Shown piece by piece: positions 35,371 to 45,760 of a stretch of DNA of 64,000 nt. Each line of letters opens with the position of its first letter. The stretch's first letter is position 1. The notes under the pieces were generated by a model, which had not been told where the DNA came from, ran no database searches, and saw nothing but the letters and a program-made list of their open reading frames with translations. The position numbers were made by a program, and so were the translations under genes. The stretch comes from Hofstenia miamia (taxonomy: Eukaryota > Xenacoelomorpha > Acoela > Hofsteniidae): the NCBI GenBank assembly GCA_900660155.1, contig CABFPE010000476.1:364930-428929 (forward strand), written 5' to 3'.

Positions 35371-36420
35371 TGTTGTATGATCCAACAATTAACACTGCAA
35401 AACAAAAGAGATTAGTCAGAGAAGATTAACATCAAATTCAATTATGATTAAAAATAGTATTAATTGTAAATTAAAATCAATTTAAGTTTAGCATCATTAA
35501 TTTTGTACAATGCAACTAACAAACAACATTTACCAAATATTACTTGTCAAAACAATTTGGCAAAACAAAGAGGCCAATAACACTTCCAATATTTTTCAGC
35601 CATCTTGGCAGAAGATTTGAATTTGACATTCAACAGGTACTTTTGGATCTAGAACTATAAATAGTGTGAAATCATTTGGAGAACTGTTGTTGTAAATTCT
35701 TTGAAAATCACCTTTAGATTAAATTTGGCTTGCATATTATTAAATCATGTCAATCTAAACAGTCAATGCATTAGTAGTGGCAGGGGCACACTTCAGTAGC
35801 AATCTGAGGGTCATTGATCCAAGCCATGAAACTGCATTTATGTTAGGGTTATGATTAGGAGTTTTTTTCCATTTAGCTGACTATCTATTCTTTCATTGAC
35901 ATGTATGAAATATCAAAAATCTTATCTTTAGATTTAATTTGGTTTGCTTATTATTAAATCATGTCAAGCTAAGCAGTTGATGCATTAGTAGTGGTGAGGG
36001 CAAACATTGGGAGCAATTTGAGGGTCCTTGATCCAAGCCACAAAACTGCATTTATGTTAGGTGTACAATTAGGAGTTTTTCTCTGCTTAGCTGACTACTG
36101 ATTCTTTCATTGATATGTATGAAATAACAAAAACCTCAGAGAAAATGGTTGGATAACCAATTGTAGGTTATAATCTTTTATACTAATTAGACTATGTAGG
36201 TGACTTATAAATAGACCAATAATGAGGCTGAACATGTAGTATTAATTGAATGTAGGCTAGGGAGCTGCAAGAAATTATCTAGTTGATTATTTAAATTAGT
36301 TAAAGCCAATAACTTTTGGTAATGGCTAAATGAATATTTATTAATCAGCTAGGGACACTGCCTGGTTGCAAGAACAAATTACACAATACAATTTGTAGAT
36401 CTTGTATACATATATTGCAC
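35371..36420 (+). repeat. Diverged solo LTR of the A/B family, opposite orientation
   Basis: On the plus strand it starts TGTTGTATGATCCAAC. It then follows the order of the A/B LTRs read 5' to 3': CAACTAACAAACAA, GGCAAAACAA, AGCCATCTTGGCAGAAGA, CAACAGGTAC, ACTATAAATA, AGTAGTGG, GAGGGTC..TTGATCCA, TAGGAGTTTTT, GGTTGGATAACCAA, GTAGGTGACTTATAAATAGA, AGGCTAGGGAGCTGC and TTTTGGTAATGGCTA. The 3' end fades out near 36420. No internal region of an element adjoins it. It is much more diverged than the A and B LTRs, so it is an old fossil. Confidence 0.8.
35712..36138 (+). repeat. 213-bp tandem duplication inside the solo LTR
   Basis: Two copies (starts near 35713 and 35926) share CTTTAGATT(A/T)AATTTGG(C/T)TTGC, ATTATTAAATCATGTCAA, GCATTAGTAGTGG, AAACTGCATTTATGTTAGG and GATTCTTTCATTGA-like segments. 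In the A and B LTRs this block is single. Confidence 0.85.
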
Positions 36421-38084
36421 AATAAATTTGCTCTAACTCTTATAATATGATCAGATGAAATGATATAATGAAAAGAAATGAAAATTACACAGATAAATAC
36501 ACTAATTTGCTTAATATGATGCACACAAAATTTAGTTCAGCAAAATTATTCTTAAGAGATATGGCTCCTTTCCCTAACAAAAATTGGTTCAACAAAAAAT
36601 CAGCTGAAATATACTTATTAAATTAATGAAACAAAATTCAAAATATTGAATTATTTGGTTTTTGAGAACTTTAAATATTTTTGTTTAGGAACTATTCCAA
36701 ATCCAGAAATATTTTCAAGCAATTGTATCCACTTTTCAAGGTTTGGTTACTCAATGCTTGAATGCAGCATCAAAGGAGTCTTTAATCTGCCACCAGTTTC
36801 AGCAATTACACACCATAGTTTACCCTCCAGTACCAGCAATCAAAGACAAGTCCAAATTTCACAAATGATGCCATCAAAGATGCACATGTTTTTCCAATTA
36901 CTGACCAATTACCACTGCTGTGCTTAACTGACAGCATCAAACATATGCTAAAGTCCTTTCTAAGCCACCACCACTATCACACACTGAGGTTCAAAGAATC
37001 TGAAATTTTCTAAGACTATTTTAATCACAGAAATTGGATTGGAAACAATGCTATTGCAAAACGTATTGTATTACAGTTTAGTAAATAAAAATTGTATAGT
37101 TTTGCTTTCACTCTTTTTCTACATGTACTAGTTAATATGTTTGATAAATTATTACATTTTGTATTCTCTAAACTGATAAATGTCAGTGTTTTACATAGCT
37201 ATTAATTTAACATGCAATTCAGATTCAAATTTAGTATGAGGGAAGGATGATTAAAATAAAGTAATCACTAGTTTATTAAATTTAATAATACTACTTATTA
37301 TACAATGAGAATGTAGAAATGATTTGTACGTGTTTAATTAATGGTAGATTTCTAGAGATACAGCTCATCAACTAAGTTAAATAAGTGTAATATTAGATAA
37401 TGGATGCATGTTATGCATAATAATATAATTAGGGATAAAATAACTATATACATTTATTCACAGGTTAATATACAATACTCTAATAAATGTCCATGATCAA
37501 GAAAAATGTTTAATCTATTGTCTTTGATTTCTCCATCAATAAGCATGAAAATTTTCTGGATTGCAATGTCTATTGGGAACCCCTCTGCATTTTTTAAAAT
37601 TTGTGCTGTGGCAAATGTATGAGGGATATTCTCTCCACACAACTTGAAGTTTGAGGTATCTACATCTATATGTGGAGTCAATCAAAAACATGTGTTACAA
37701 GTGCACTGTCCTTGTGAAGGTTGAAATTGAACATGCAACACTTTATTGTTAGGAAATGGTATATCTTCATAATTCACAAGCAATATTTTGCAAAACAAAC
37801 ATCTTGTGTTTGATCTCTGAAAAATTCTGTAAAACACTATCAAATCTGCTTTTGAAAAATAAGTTAGTTTTCATCTCCAAATTTGCAAATAGTAGTTTTA
37901 AAATATCCGTAAAATTTACAAACATAGAGTTTTTGTGATTGGCTACTTTTTACGTTTGGCAGTGTACATATATATGGTAATGATGATAATAATAGTATTA
38001 CTATCAAATGAAAATTGGTAATATAAATTTTCTAATCAGCTCCAACAACTAGTGTGCTTATTTACATGTAATGCATTTTAAAAA
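36421..38084. other. AT-rich stretch, no gene seen
   Basis: A 93-codon plus frame (36646-36927) and a 75-codon minus frame (37454-37681) are present. Neither shows a motif I recognise. The minus one is better balanced in composition than its surroundings and could be a fragment of an element. Confidence 0.45.
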
Positions 38085-38455
38085 TAAATTTCCTTTGGTG
38101 ATTTTTTGTCTTTTTGAACAAAATTATTTGCCTTTGGGATATTAAATTTTCCTTTTGGTGTTTTTTGTCATTTTGAACAAAATTACTTGCCTTTGGGATA
38201 TTCAATTTTCCTTTTGGTGTTTTTTTGTCTTTTTGAACAAAATTACTTCCAGTGGGGATATTTAATTTTCCTTTTGGTGTTTTTTTACTTTTTGAACAAA
38301 ATTACTTGCCTTTGGGATATTTAATTTTCCTTTTTGTGCTTTTTTACTTTTTGAACAAAATTACTTGCCTTTGGGATATTTAATTTTCCTTTTGATGCTT
38401 TTTTCCTTTTTCAACAAAACTACTTGCCTTTGGAATATTTATTTTTTCTTTTGGC
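38085..38455. repeat. Minisatellite, unit about 59 bp, six copies
   Basis: The unit runs TTTTCCTTTTGGTG, TTTTTTGTCTTTTTGAAC, AAAATTACTTGCCTTTGGG, ATATTTAA. Copies differ at a few positions and the last is degenerate. It abuts the right inverted-repeat arm. Confidence 0.95.
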
Positions 38456-38460
38456 TGTAT

Positions 38461-40415
38461 AAACCTTAAAAAAGGATATAAAAATCATTGTTAGTATTAT
38501 TCCTAACATGTGCATTTATGTAGTGATCTACAAAATAGAAAATGAAACTACAAATTTCTAAACTAAAAACAAAATGCTTTCAATGCTATGCACAGCTTTA
38601 CAATGTTAAAAATATTAGCATTTGCATTTTTCTTCAATCAATGAGTAATTTTAGATAATCACAAATGAATACATAACGCCATTTCAAAAACGAATCAATT
38701 GGATATCATGAAGCTCACAAAATATTTTTAATTGTGAAAAGAATAACACATTTTCATAAAAAATACATTTACACAAAAATGATTAAAGTATTTATTTTAC
38801 AAAACATAGTTGTACACAGTTTGCAAAATAGCATTAAGTGCTCATGAAATTGAAAAATGATTATGGTTATTAAAGTAATTCTACAAAATATATAACTTCA
38901 AGTGAAAAGAAGCTGAAGATGAATGTCAAAGATATATAAAATAAATTTAAGTCTACATATAGTACTTAAAACTTAATTTAATAAATATATACTTGTAATT
39001 GTTTATGAGATTATAAAAACACAGCAGCAATTGTTAAATGATTTAAACTATATTTTGTACATTAGGTATCAAAACAACTTTGGAACATTTTCTAAATATA
39101 GAAATAAATAGCTTAAATTACAATTATCAGAAACTGATAAAGTGAAATGCATACATCTTTAAGACAATTTACTCATTGTATTCAAATATAAAATTTATAT
39201 CTCACTATATGCTATTAGGAAAACCGGTTTTTAACTCAATTTCCCTATTAAATGTTTTAAAATCATATAAGTTTTAGAATTTTTAAAAATAAATCTGATC
39301 TTATTAGAGTCTCTAAGGCATAGCAATGGAGAGAATGCCAATATATATTTGATTTTCAAGTATTTTTCCACCATTTGAGAGTCTAAAATATGTATTTTTA
39401 TTATTTGATTTAATTCCAGAGTTCGATGTATTAGTGAGGGTTTTAATACATCTGAAATTTTTCGATTTGCTATGGTTATATTAGTAAATACTTTAACACA
39501 TTTAACAGTTTTCATATAGCATTTTGATTTTGTATACCCTACCACTTTAAGCTTCTAAATGTATAGAAATAATATTCCAAAAAGCACTAATAATAAAAAA
39601 TATGTGAAATAAGAAATCAACTTTAAATTTTCTAATGTGCTGAGTTTTTTATTTATATTTTCCATGATTGATGTGTGATTTACTTTAAGGATATAATTTC
39701 CACAACTCCAATGCAAATCTTTGTTAACAAAGATATTAAACGTGTAAATAACATTATGAAAATTCATAATAATTTGTAATCACATGAAACAAAGTTAGTA
39801 ATATTAACTTATTTAAATGCAGAAATAGCTTACATTGTTAAATAAATTCAACCATCACCACTTGAATCATTGTGTTAAAATGAAGATATCTTTTCGTCAT
39901 AGGCAATGAACAAAATGCAAACTTCATGACAGTTTTAGTATAAACTTTAAAAAATGAGAAAGAAAAATGTGCATACACTTAAATTTAATAATTTCTTGTT
40001 GTATATTCAGAGTTTTTTGTATTTTGAAGCTTTAATGATTTTGTTTTTATGTCGCACGTAAATACCCATTTTAAGACATTCTACAAACTACAATACATAG
40101 TTGAACGATAAATTTTACTATTTGCTTAAAAGATTACACAATATTTATAATACACATTAATCAACATCATTTGACAAGATGATTTCTACTGCTAATTTAT
40201 ATCCTCCTGTACATAAAGATAATTCTCCCAACATTTAAGTTTGTAATAAATGAAAGTTATGTTTGAATGTACAAACAAACTCTGCAGAGAAACATTTTTA
40301 ATTTGTAAAAACGCTCATGTTAAGACTTTTATTAGATGCTTAAGAAAGCTATATGCATATATGGATAAACATACCTTTTGTATATATACAAACAATATAA
40401 GTTCTGTTAAATATA
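38461..40415 (-). repeat. Inverted repeat, right arm (partner 3504-4560)
   Basis: Its reverse complement matches 3504-4560 along both ends. About 1 kb in the middle (roughly 38850-39840) has no counterpart in the left arm, and holds only motif-free minus-strand frames (39231-39545, 39555-39767). Confidence 0.85.
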
Positions 40416-40885
40416 AAACAATTTCTGGGTAATAACAAGAATTTATGAAATTTAATACTAGAGCTATTATTCAGTGTGCATAGCAAGTTCATTAACAAGA
40501 AATATATGATTATTTCAATATACTAGTCCTTTCAATGGTCTAAAACTACGAATGTACACTTTAAAATTACTTATAGTTTGGCTATGTAATGTATGAATAT
40601 TCACATCTTTAGCCACCCCTCTTCATTATTAATGAATTAATTGCGGGTAATGACTCATCAATTAGCACAGGTCAATCAATTTTTATACATGTATGTTAAT
40701 GCTTTTTTTGCTTTCTCAATTTCAGCAAAAAGCATTCGCACTTAATTTGTAAAGACGCTCATGGTAATTGTGTCTAAATTGAGACAATTTAGGTCTTTTA
40801 AAATTTGAAATTTTCAAATAAAAATTGTTATAAGCAACATTTTTTGCTCAAATTTTACATCCTTTTTTTAGTCTCCATATAAGAG

Positions 40886-41030
40886 CCAACTATTTTCATA
40901 AATAGCTTCAATTCTATAATCATATGTATTTATGGCATACGAAGTACAATATAGTCTGATTTTGTATTACATGCTTTCACTTGAGACGGATTAATATACC
41001 ATTCTGAAATTAATATTTTCTCCCAAAATT
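40886..41030 (+). repeat. Direct repeat copy 1 (partner 42687-42830)
   Basis: The segment from CCAACTATTTTCATAAATAG to TACCATTCTGAAATTA is shared with 42687-42830 at close to 90% by eye. The two copies bracket the LINE fragment and its duplicate. Confidence 0.85.
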
Positions 41031-41065
41031 TCGATACAATATATCGAAAAAAATATTATAAAGGA

Positions 41066-41362
41066 ATGGTAATCACTAACAATAAGGTAATGAGCAACAT
41101 ATTTAATGAAGTATTTTGCAGCTTAGGCAATTTTGATGCAGTAAATACTTCCTTTAAGATCAATCAAGTTCAACCTATAGCCCTGCCCTTCTCTTTCAGA
41201 TTTGTGACTAATTTTGATATTATCAAATCTATTAAATCTTTAAAATACAAATCTAGTGGTCCCTCCATTATCCCAACTTGGTCTCTAAAAATTGCTACGG
41301 ATATAATAACTGAGCCAGAGATGGAATCAGATCCAACGTTTTATGATTTGATCCAATCCTGA
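41066..41362 (+). pseudogene. LINE reverse-transcriptase fragment (jockey/CR1-like), copy 1
   Basis: 98 codons contain NKVMSNIFNEVFCSLG and SLKYKSSGPSIIPTWSLKIA. This is the segment just before RT motif 1 in many non-LTR retrotransposons (pattern K-S-x-G-x-x-x-I-P-x-x-x-L-K). The minus-strand fragment 49271-49676 has the corresponding segment (LNETFVNLGNF). It ends in a GATC-rich stretch not belonging to RT. Confidence 0.6.
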
Positions 41363-41364
41363 TC

Positions 41365-41458
41365 CGAACCTTCAAGATCTGGATCAGATCTGATCCGAAT
41401 TTTTAACAATGCTTTAGTTTTAAATCCATAACAGATCCGAATTTAAATAAGTATTCTA
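41365..41458. repeat. GATC-rich stretch with 16-bp perfect palindrome
   Basis: Several GATCC and GATCT motifs occur in under 100 bp, including the palindrome GGATCAGATCTGATCC at 41381-41396. The block is duplicated at 41809-41902 (palindrome 41825-41840). Confidence 0.85.
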
Positions 41459-41480
41459 ACAAAAAATAAACATGGACTTA

Positions 41481-41481
41481 N
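41481..41481. other. Single-N contig join
   Basis: About 440 bases left of the N (41042-41480) recur essentially identically right of it (about 41486-41924), consistent with two unmerged overlapping contigs. Confidence 0.88.
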
Positions 41482-41509
41482 AATACATCGAAAAAAATAT
41501 TATAAAGGA

Positions 41510-41806
41510 ATGGTAATCACTAACAATAAGGTAATGAGCAACATATTTAATGAAGTATTTTGCAGCTTAGGCAATTTTGATGCAGTAAATACTTCCTTTA
41601 AGATCAATCAAGTTCAACCTATAGCCCTGCCCTTCTCTTTCAGATTTGTGACTAATTTTGATATTATCAAATCTATTAAATCTTTAAAATACAAATCTAG
41701 TGGTCCCTCCATTATCCCAACTTGGTCTCTAAAAATTGCTACGGATATAATAACTGAGCCAGAGATGGAATCAGATCCAACGTTTTATGATTTGATCCAA
41801 TCCTGA
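41510..41806 (+). pseudogene. LINE reverse-transcriptase fragment, copy 2 (likely assembly duplicate)
   Basis: The 98-codon translation is identical to 41066-41362. Confidence 0.6.
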
Positions 41807-41927
41807 TCCGAACCTTCAAGATCTGGATCAGATCTGATCCGAATTTTTAACAATGCTTTAGTTTTAAATCCATAACAGATCCGAATTTAAATAAGTATTC
41901 TAACAAAAAATAAACATGGACTTAAAA

Positions 41928-42686
41928 AATATTTATGTTTTTAGATTGCTTTAACACTTTCTTGAGATAACAAGTGGACATATACTTACAAAATAGTGCA
42001 TGCAAATCAACTTATTTGTAAGCTTTGTAATGATCTAGACCCTGTCATCAACTATAATCATAATATATTTATAGAGTTTAAATACTTGAGTTTCTTATAG
42101 TATTCCCTCACATATTAATTTTTATGTCCAAATTCATAAAGATAAATTTACTTCAAAATTGCAGCTAAAGCAATGAAAACAAGAATAGCACAGATAATTG
42201 CAAATTCAAGAACAACTTCAAAATTTATGTTTTAAGACATTAAAAAAATTTTGTAGATTGTATTAAAATCAGAAACTATATTTTCAAACAAAATTTGAGA
42301 TTTAAATATAAATTTTGAATTTTGTGAAATTGGATACTAAATTAGATTAAAAATTTTAAATTATATAAAAATAACATTAAATAGTTTTAGACCCTATTAC
42401 TAGTAGCTGACGGCATGGTTCCACAAACATTTTTGTATTAGTGATTATAACAATGAAAACCTTCTGAGTACTAAGTTGATCTTGGCATTGCAAGTTGCTT
42501 AGAGTGAATATTTAAATGAGATTTTTTGATTGAAGTGCATCCCAAATTATATTAGCATTTTTAAATTTTGGCAGTGTTTGCAAAAGCTAAGGTATTCTAC
42601 TTGCTTCTTGGTGTTCTGTGCATTTTCTTTTACATACATAGTAGAGAGAATCATTTTCAAAGAAAAATTGTTGTAAGCCATAAGAA
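41928..42686. other. AT-rich stretch, no gene seen
   Basis: No recognisable frame, RNA gene or repeat apart from flanking copies. Confidence 0.5.
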
Positions 42687-42830
42687 CCAACTATTTTTCA
42701 TAAATAGCTTCAATTCTATAATCATATGTATTTATGGCATGTTAAGTACAATATAGTCTGATTTTGTATTACATGCTTTCAATTGAAACAGAATATTTTA
42801 CCATTCTGAAATTAAATTTTCTCCTAAAAT
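42687..42830 (+). repeat. Direct repeat copy 2 (partner 40886-41030)
   Basis: See 40886-41030. Here it is followed by unrelated AT-rich sequence. Confidence 0.85.
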
Positions 42831-43646
42831 CCAAATTTTCTGCTAAAGGTGTTTTTGGAAAATTAGCACAGTATGTTGATATTCAATGCATAATATTTTT
42901 ATCTGATTGAAATACTTAAACAAATATGTCAGCTTGTTTTACATTAAGTTTCTGACTTTCTTTGGACAGATAAAAATGTAAAACCAACATGTTATATAAT
43001 CATTCCTCTTTGTGATGAATGAAAATATGAAAATAACAAAATATATGTATGATAATATGCAGTTGTACTTTTGCTTTAAATTCGAGCTTTCTATGAGTAC
43101 CAATAAGAGATTACAAAAAGAAGTTATTTGCAAAATTTTGGTTAAACAAATTTAAAAATTACAGTTAAGAGAATGTCCATAATACTGGAATGCTATTCAA
43201 CACACATAAATTGCAGTAATATATTAGAAAGAACTTTCTGCAATAATTGCATTGCAATATATTATTACAAAGTATTGCAAATATGTTGGTAACACATTTC
43301 TGCTATAAATGTATTGCAACATATTGTTTTACAAAGATAGTATTGCAAGGCATGGTTTTTCATTAAAACATGCTTGCTATTATTTTGTAGATCTCTCATA
43401 CTCTGCTAATTAAATAATGATTTTTAGCCATAGAAAATGTTTTGCACTAAAACAGTGATAATTATAATTTGCACTGCATATATTTATATAGCTATAAGAA
43501 TAATAATATATCATTATTTGCATTAATTTCTTCCATTAGAAGATGTTAAATTCTCACTGTAGGCTAATTTTTAAGAGAAATTAAAATTAAACATAATTTG
43601 ACTATATCAGTAAATGAAATATATTAAAATGTATCAATGTTCCCTA
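42831..43646. other. AT-rich stretch, no gene seen
   Basis: Repeated short words such as TTGCAATATATT/TATTGCAA around 43250-43350 suggest local duplication. No coding signal. Confidence 0.5.
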
Positions 43647-43663
43647 ATTATATATATATATAT

Positions 43664-43832
43664 NNNNNNNNNNNNNNNNNNNNNNNNNNNNNNNNNNNNN
43701 NNNNNNNNNNNNNNNNNNNNNNNNNNNNNNNNNNNNNNNNNNNNNNNNNNNNNNNNNNNNNNNNNNNNNNNNNNNNNNNNNNNNNNNNNNNNNNNNNNNN
43801 NNNNNNNNNNNNNNNNNNNNNNNNNNNNNNNN
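43664..43832. other. Assembly gap (169 N) inside (TA)n
   Basis: N run flanked on both sides by TATATA. Open frames crossing it are meaningless. Confidence 0.98.
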
Positions 43833-44169
43833 TATATATATATTATCCGCCTATCAGATTCATCTCACCAACCTGCAAGTCTGAATCTCAATATGCAATC
43901 ACTATCAATAGAATATCTAGGAAACAGACTCTGAGAACAAGAGCAAAGAACCCAAGAAAAATTAAATGATTTTAAAAATGATATTCTTGCATCAATAAAT
44001 ACAGTGATGCAAAAAAATGAGAGGAAACCCACATGCAATCCCACAAGTATTGTAAACTTAACAATGCCAAAAACAACAATGACACCATGAAGAAGAGCCA
44101 CATCTCGAATGCTGATATCACTACAAATGTTTGATACAAAAACAAAAAAGAGTATCAATGCTACCAAAC

Positions 44170-45760
44170 AATACCCCTTCCCCCTAACATGGATATGAGA
44201 ATATCACTATCTCCACAATTTTATATTGGGAAATTCAATGTCAATAGCAAACTTTCAGAGAGTGGTTTGTGCTATTCAAGATATACCTCTTACAGCAAAA
44301 TGAAACAAAAGAAAACAGTGGTACTCAACTACTGGTATTTGTGAGAGGAATAGTTTTAGAAGTATACCTCAACCCTAATTAAAGCCAATTACAATAAACT
44401 TGTAAATGCTTTAGCAGATCATTTTAATAACGAGAATACAAAAAAACAGTACAGAATGCAGCTCTATAACTGCAAATTTACAGAAGATGACAACATAATT
44501 TACTTTACATACAAAGTCAACAGACTCATATGAATCTCACAGGAAGTAGAATGCCATACTTGTTCATTCAGAAAAGATTGGCAGGCAACATCAGAAAAAG
44601 ATTAAAAAGCAAATGTAATAAAGATAACAATATGGAAACCTTAATAAAAAAATATGTCTTGATCCAGTTAAACATAGAAACAATGAAGACATTAATATAC
44701 AAATGGGAAAAACAAACAGCACTAAAAACAGTGTTATTCAAAAAAGAAATGACTGAAGCTGCCATTACCAAATTAACAATTTTTAAACACAAATTACAAT
44801 GCAAAAAGTGTGGCCAACAAGGGCACACACAATTGCACTGTAAACCAATTATATACATTATTAAAGATGAAGGGTTTAATGCTGCAGAAGATGCAGAGGA
44901 ACTCACACAACAATTTAACAGAAAACAAAAATTACTTAAGCTAAACAGAGCATTGTCCCCAGGTCATTCCAAAGAATGTTTTATTGTTACCAACTTGTTG
45001 AATTTAATTGGACCTCAGTCATAAATAACAGTACAAATATTAAAGCAACAGTTGACACAGGAGCATCAATCACCATAATGTTAGACTCAGGTGCTAATGG
45101 AATTGGATAGAGTAGAAACAAGATCACAAACAACAATTCAAGACTTATTAATGCATCAGGCTAATACATGAACATTAAATGAGTAATAAAGAACTCGCTA
45201 AGAAAAATTCAGAATTTGAAATTCAAACAAGACATATGCATCATTGATACAGTCAATCAACTGCTGCCATACCAAAAGATCTTAGGTAGAGACTTTTTAA
45301 CAGCCACCAATTGTTTAAATGATGATGCAATCAGAACTCTTAGGATCCATGTGGACAAATATATCTCAATTTCAATGGCAACAATGGACAACAACACTTG
45401 AAAATTCTCCCTTACATGCAATTTAAGAATAGAGCTTTTCAAAAGAAACTGGTCAAGATTGAAACAAAAAACACAATCAAAGGCTACTACATAATAATGG
45501 GGAAAAAGGCATTGCACAATCAAAGATAGTGCTTCTGATGAAAATCTCATCAACAAAAGATGGAATTGGCATAACAGCAATTCTTAACAATTGCCCAAGG
45601 CACATCTCAATCTGGCTGAAACAACTCACTATCACCAGAATAGCTCTATAAAATTTGTAGGAAAACAAATGTTCTACTACTAACAACAACCAGCCAAAAG
45701 AATTAATCAGAGAAGAGGACCCCAAGACAAATGTGACAGAATGTGAATGCAAAGACATTG
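44170..45760 (+). mobile_element. Element C: truncated LTR-retrotransposon fossil (gag, protease)
   Basis: The plus strand carries a gag-like segment with ADHFNNENTKKQYRMQLYN (about 44410-44520), a helical capsid part (44530-44780), a C-x2-C-x4-H-x4-C zinc knuckle CKKCGQQGHTQLHC (about 44802-44843), and a protease region (about 45040-45400) with VDTGASITI, SRLINAS and LLPYQKILGRDFL. The same features in the same order are found in A and B, so it belongs to the same broad Gypsy-like clade but is more distant. No RT, integrase or LTR is seen. It is broken in several places. Confidence 0.72.

Noticed and set aside
38085-38455. CRISPR-like array
   Set aside because: The 59-bp units are contiguous without distinct spacers and the context is an animal genome; it is a minisatellite.
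41066-41806. True tandem duplication of a LINE fragment
   Set aside because: The copies are identical and separated by a single N, like the other single-N joins in the window; assembly redundancy is more likely.
43614-43969. Open frames crossing the N gap (also 55464-55910)
   Set aside because: They consist mainly of unknown residues plus (TA)n-coded Tyr-Ile repeats.
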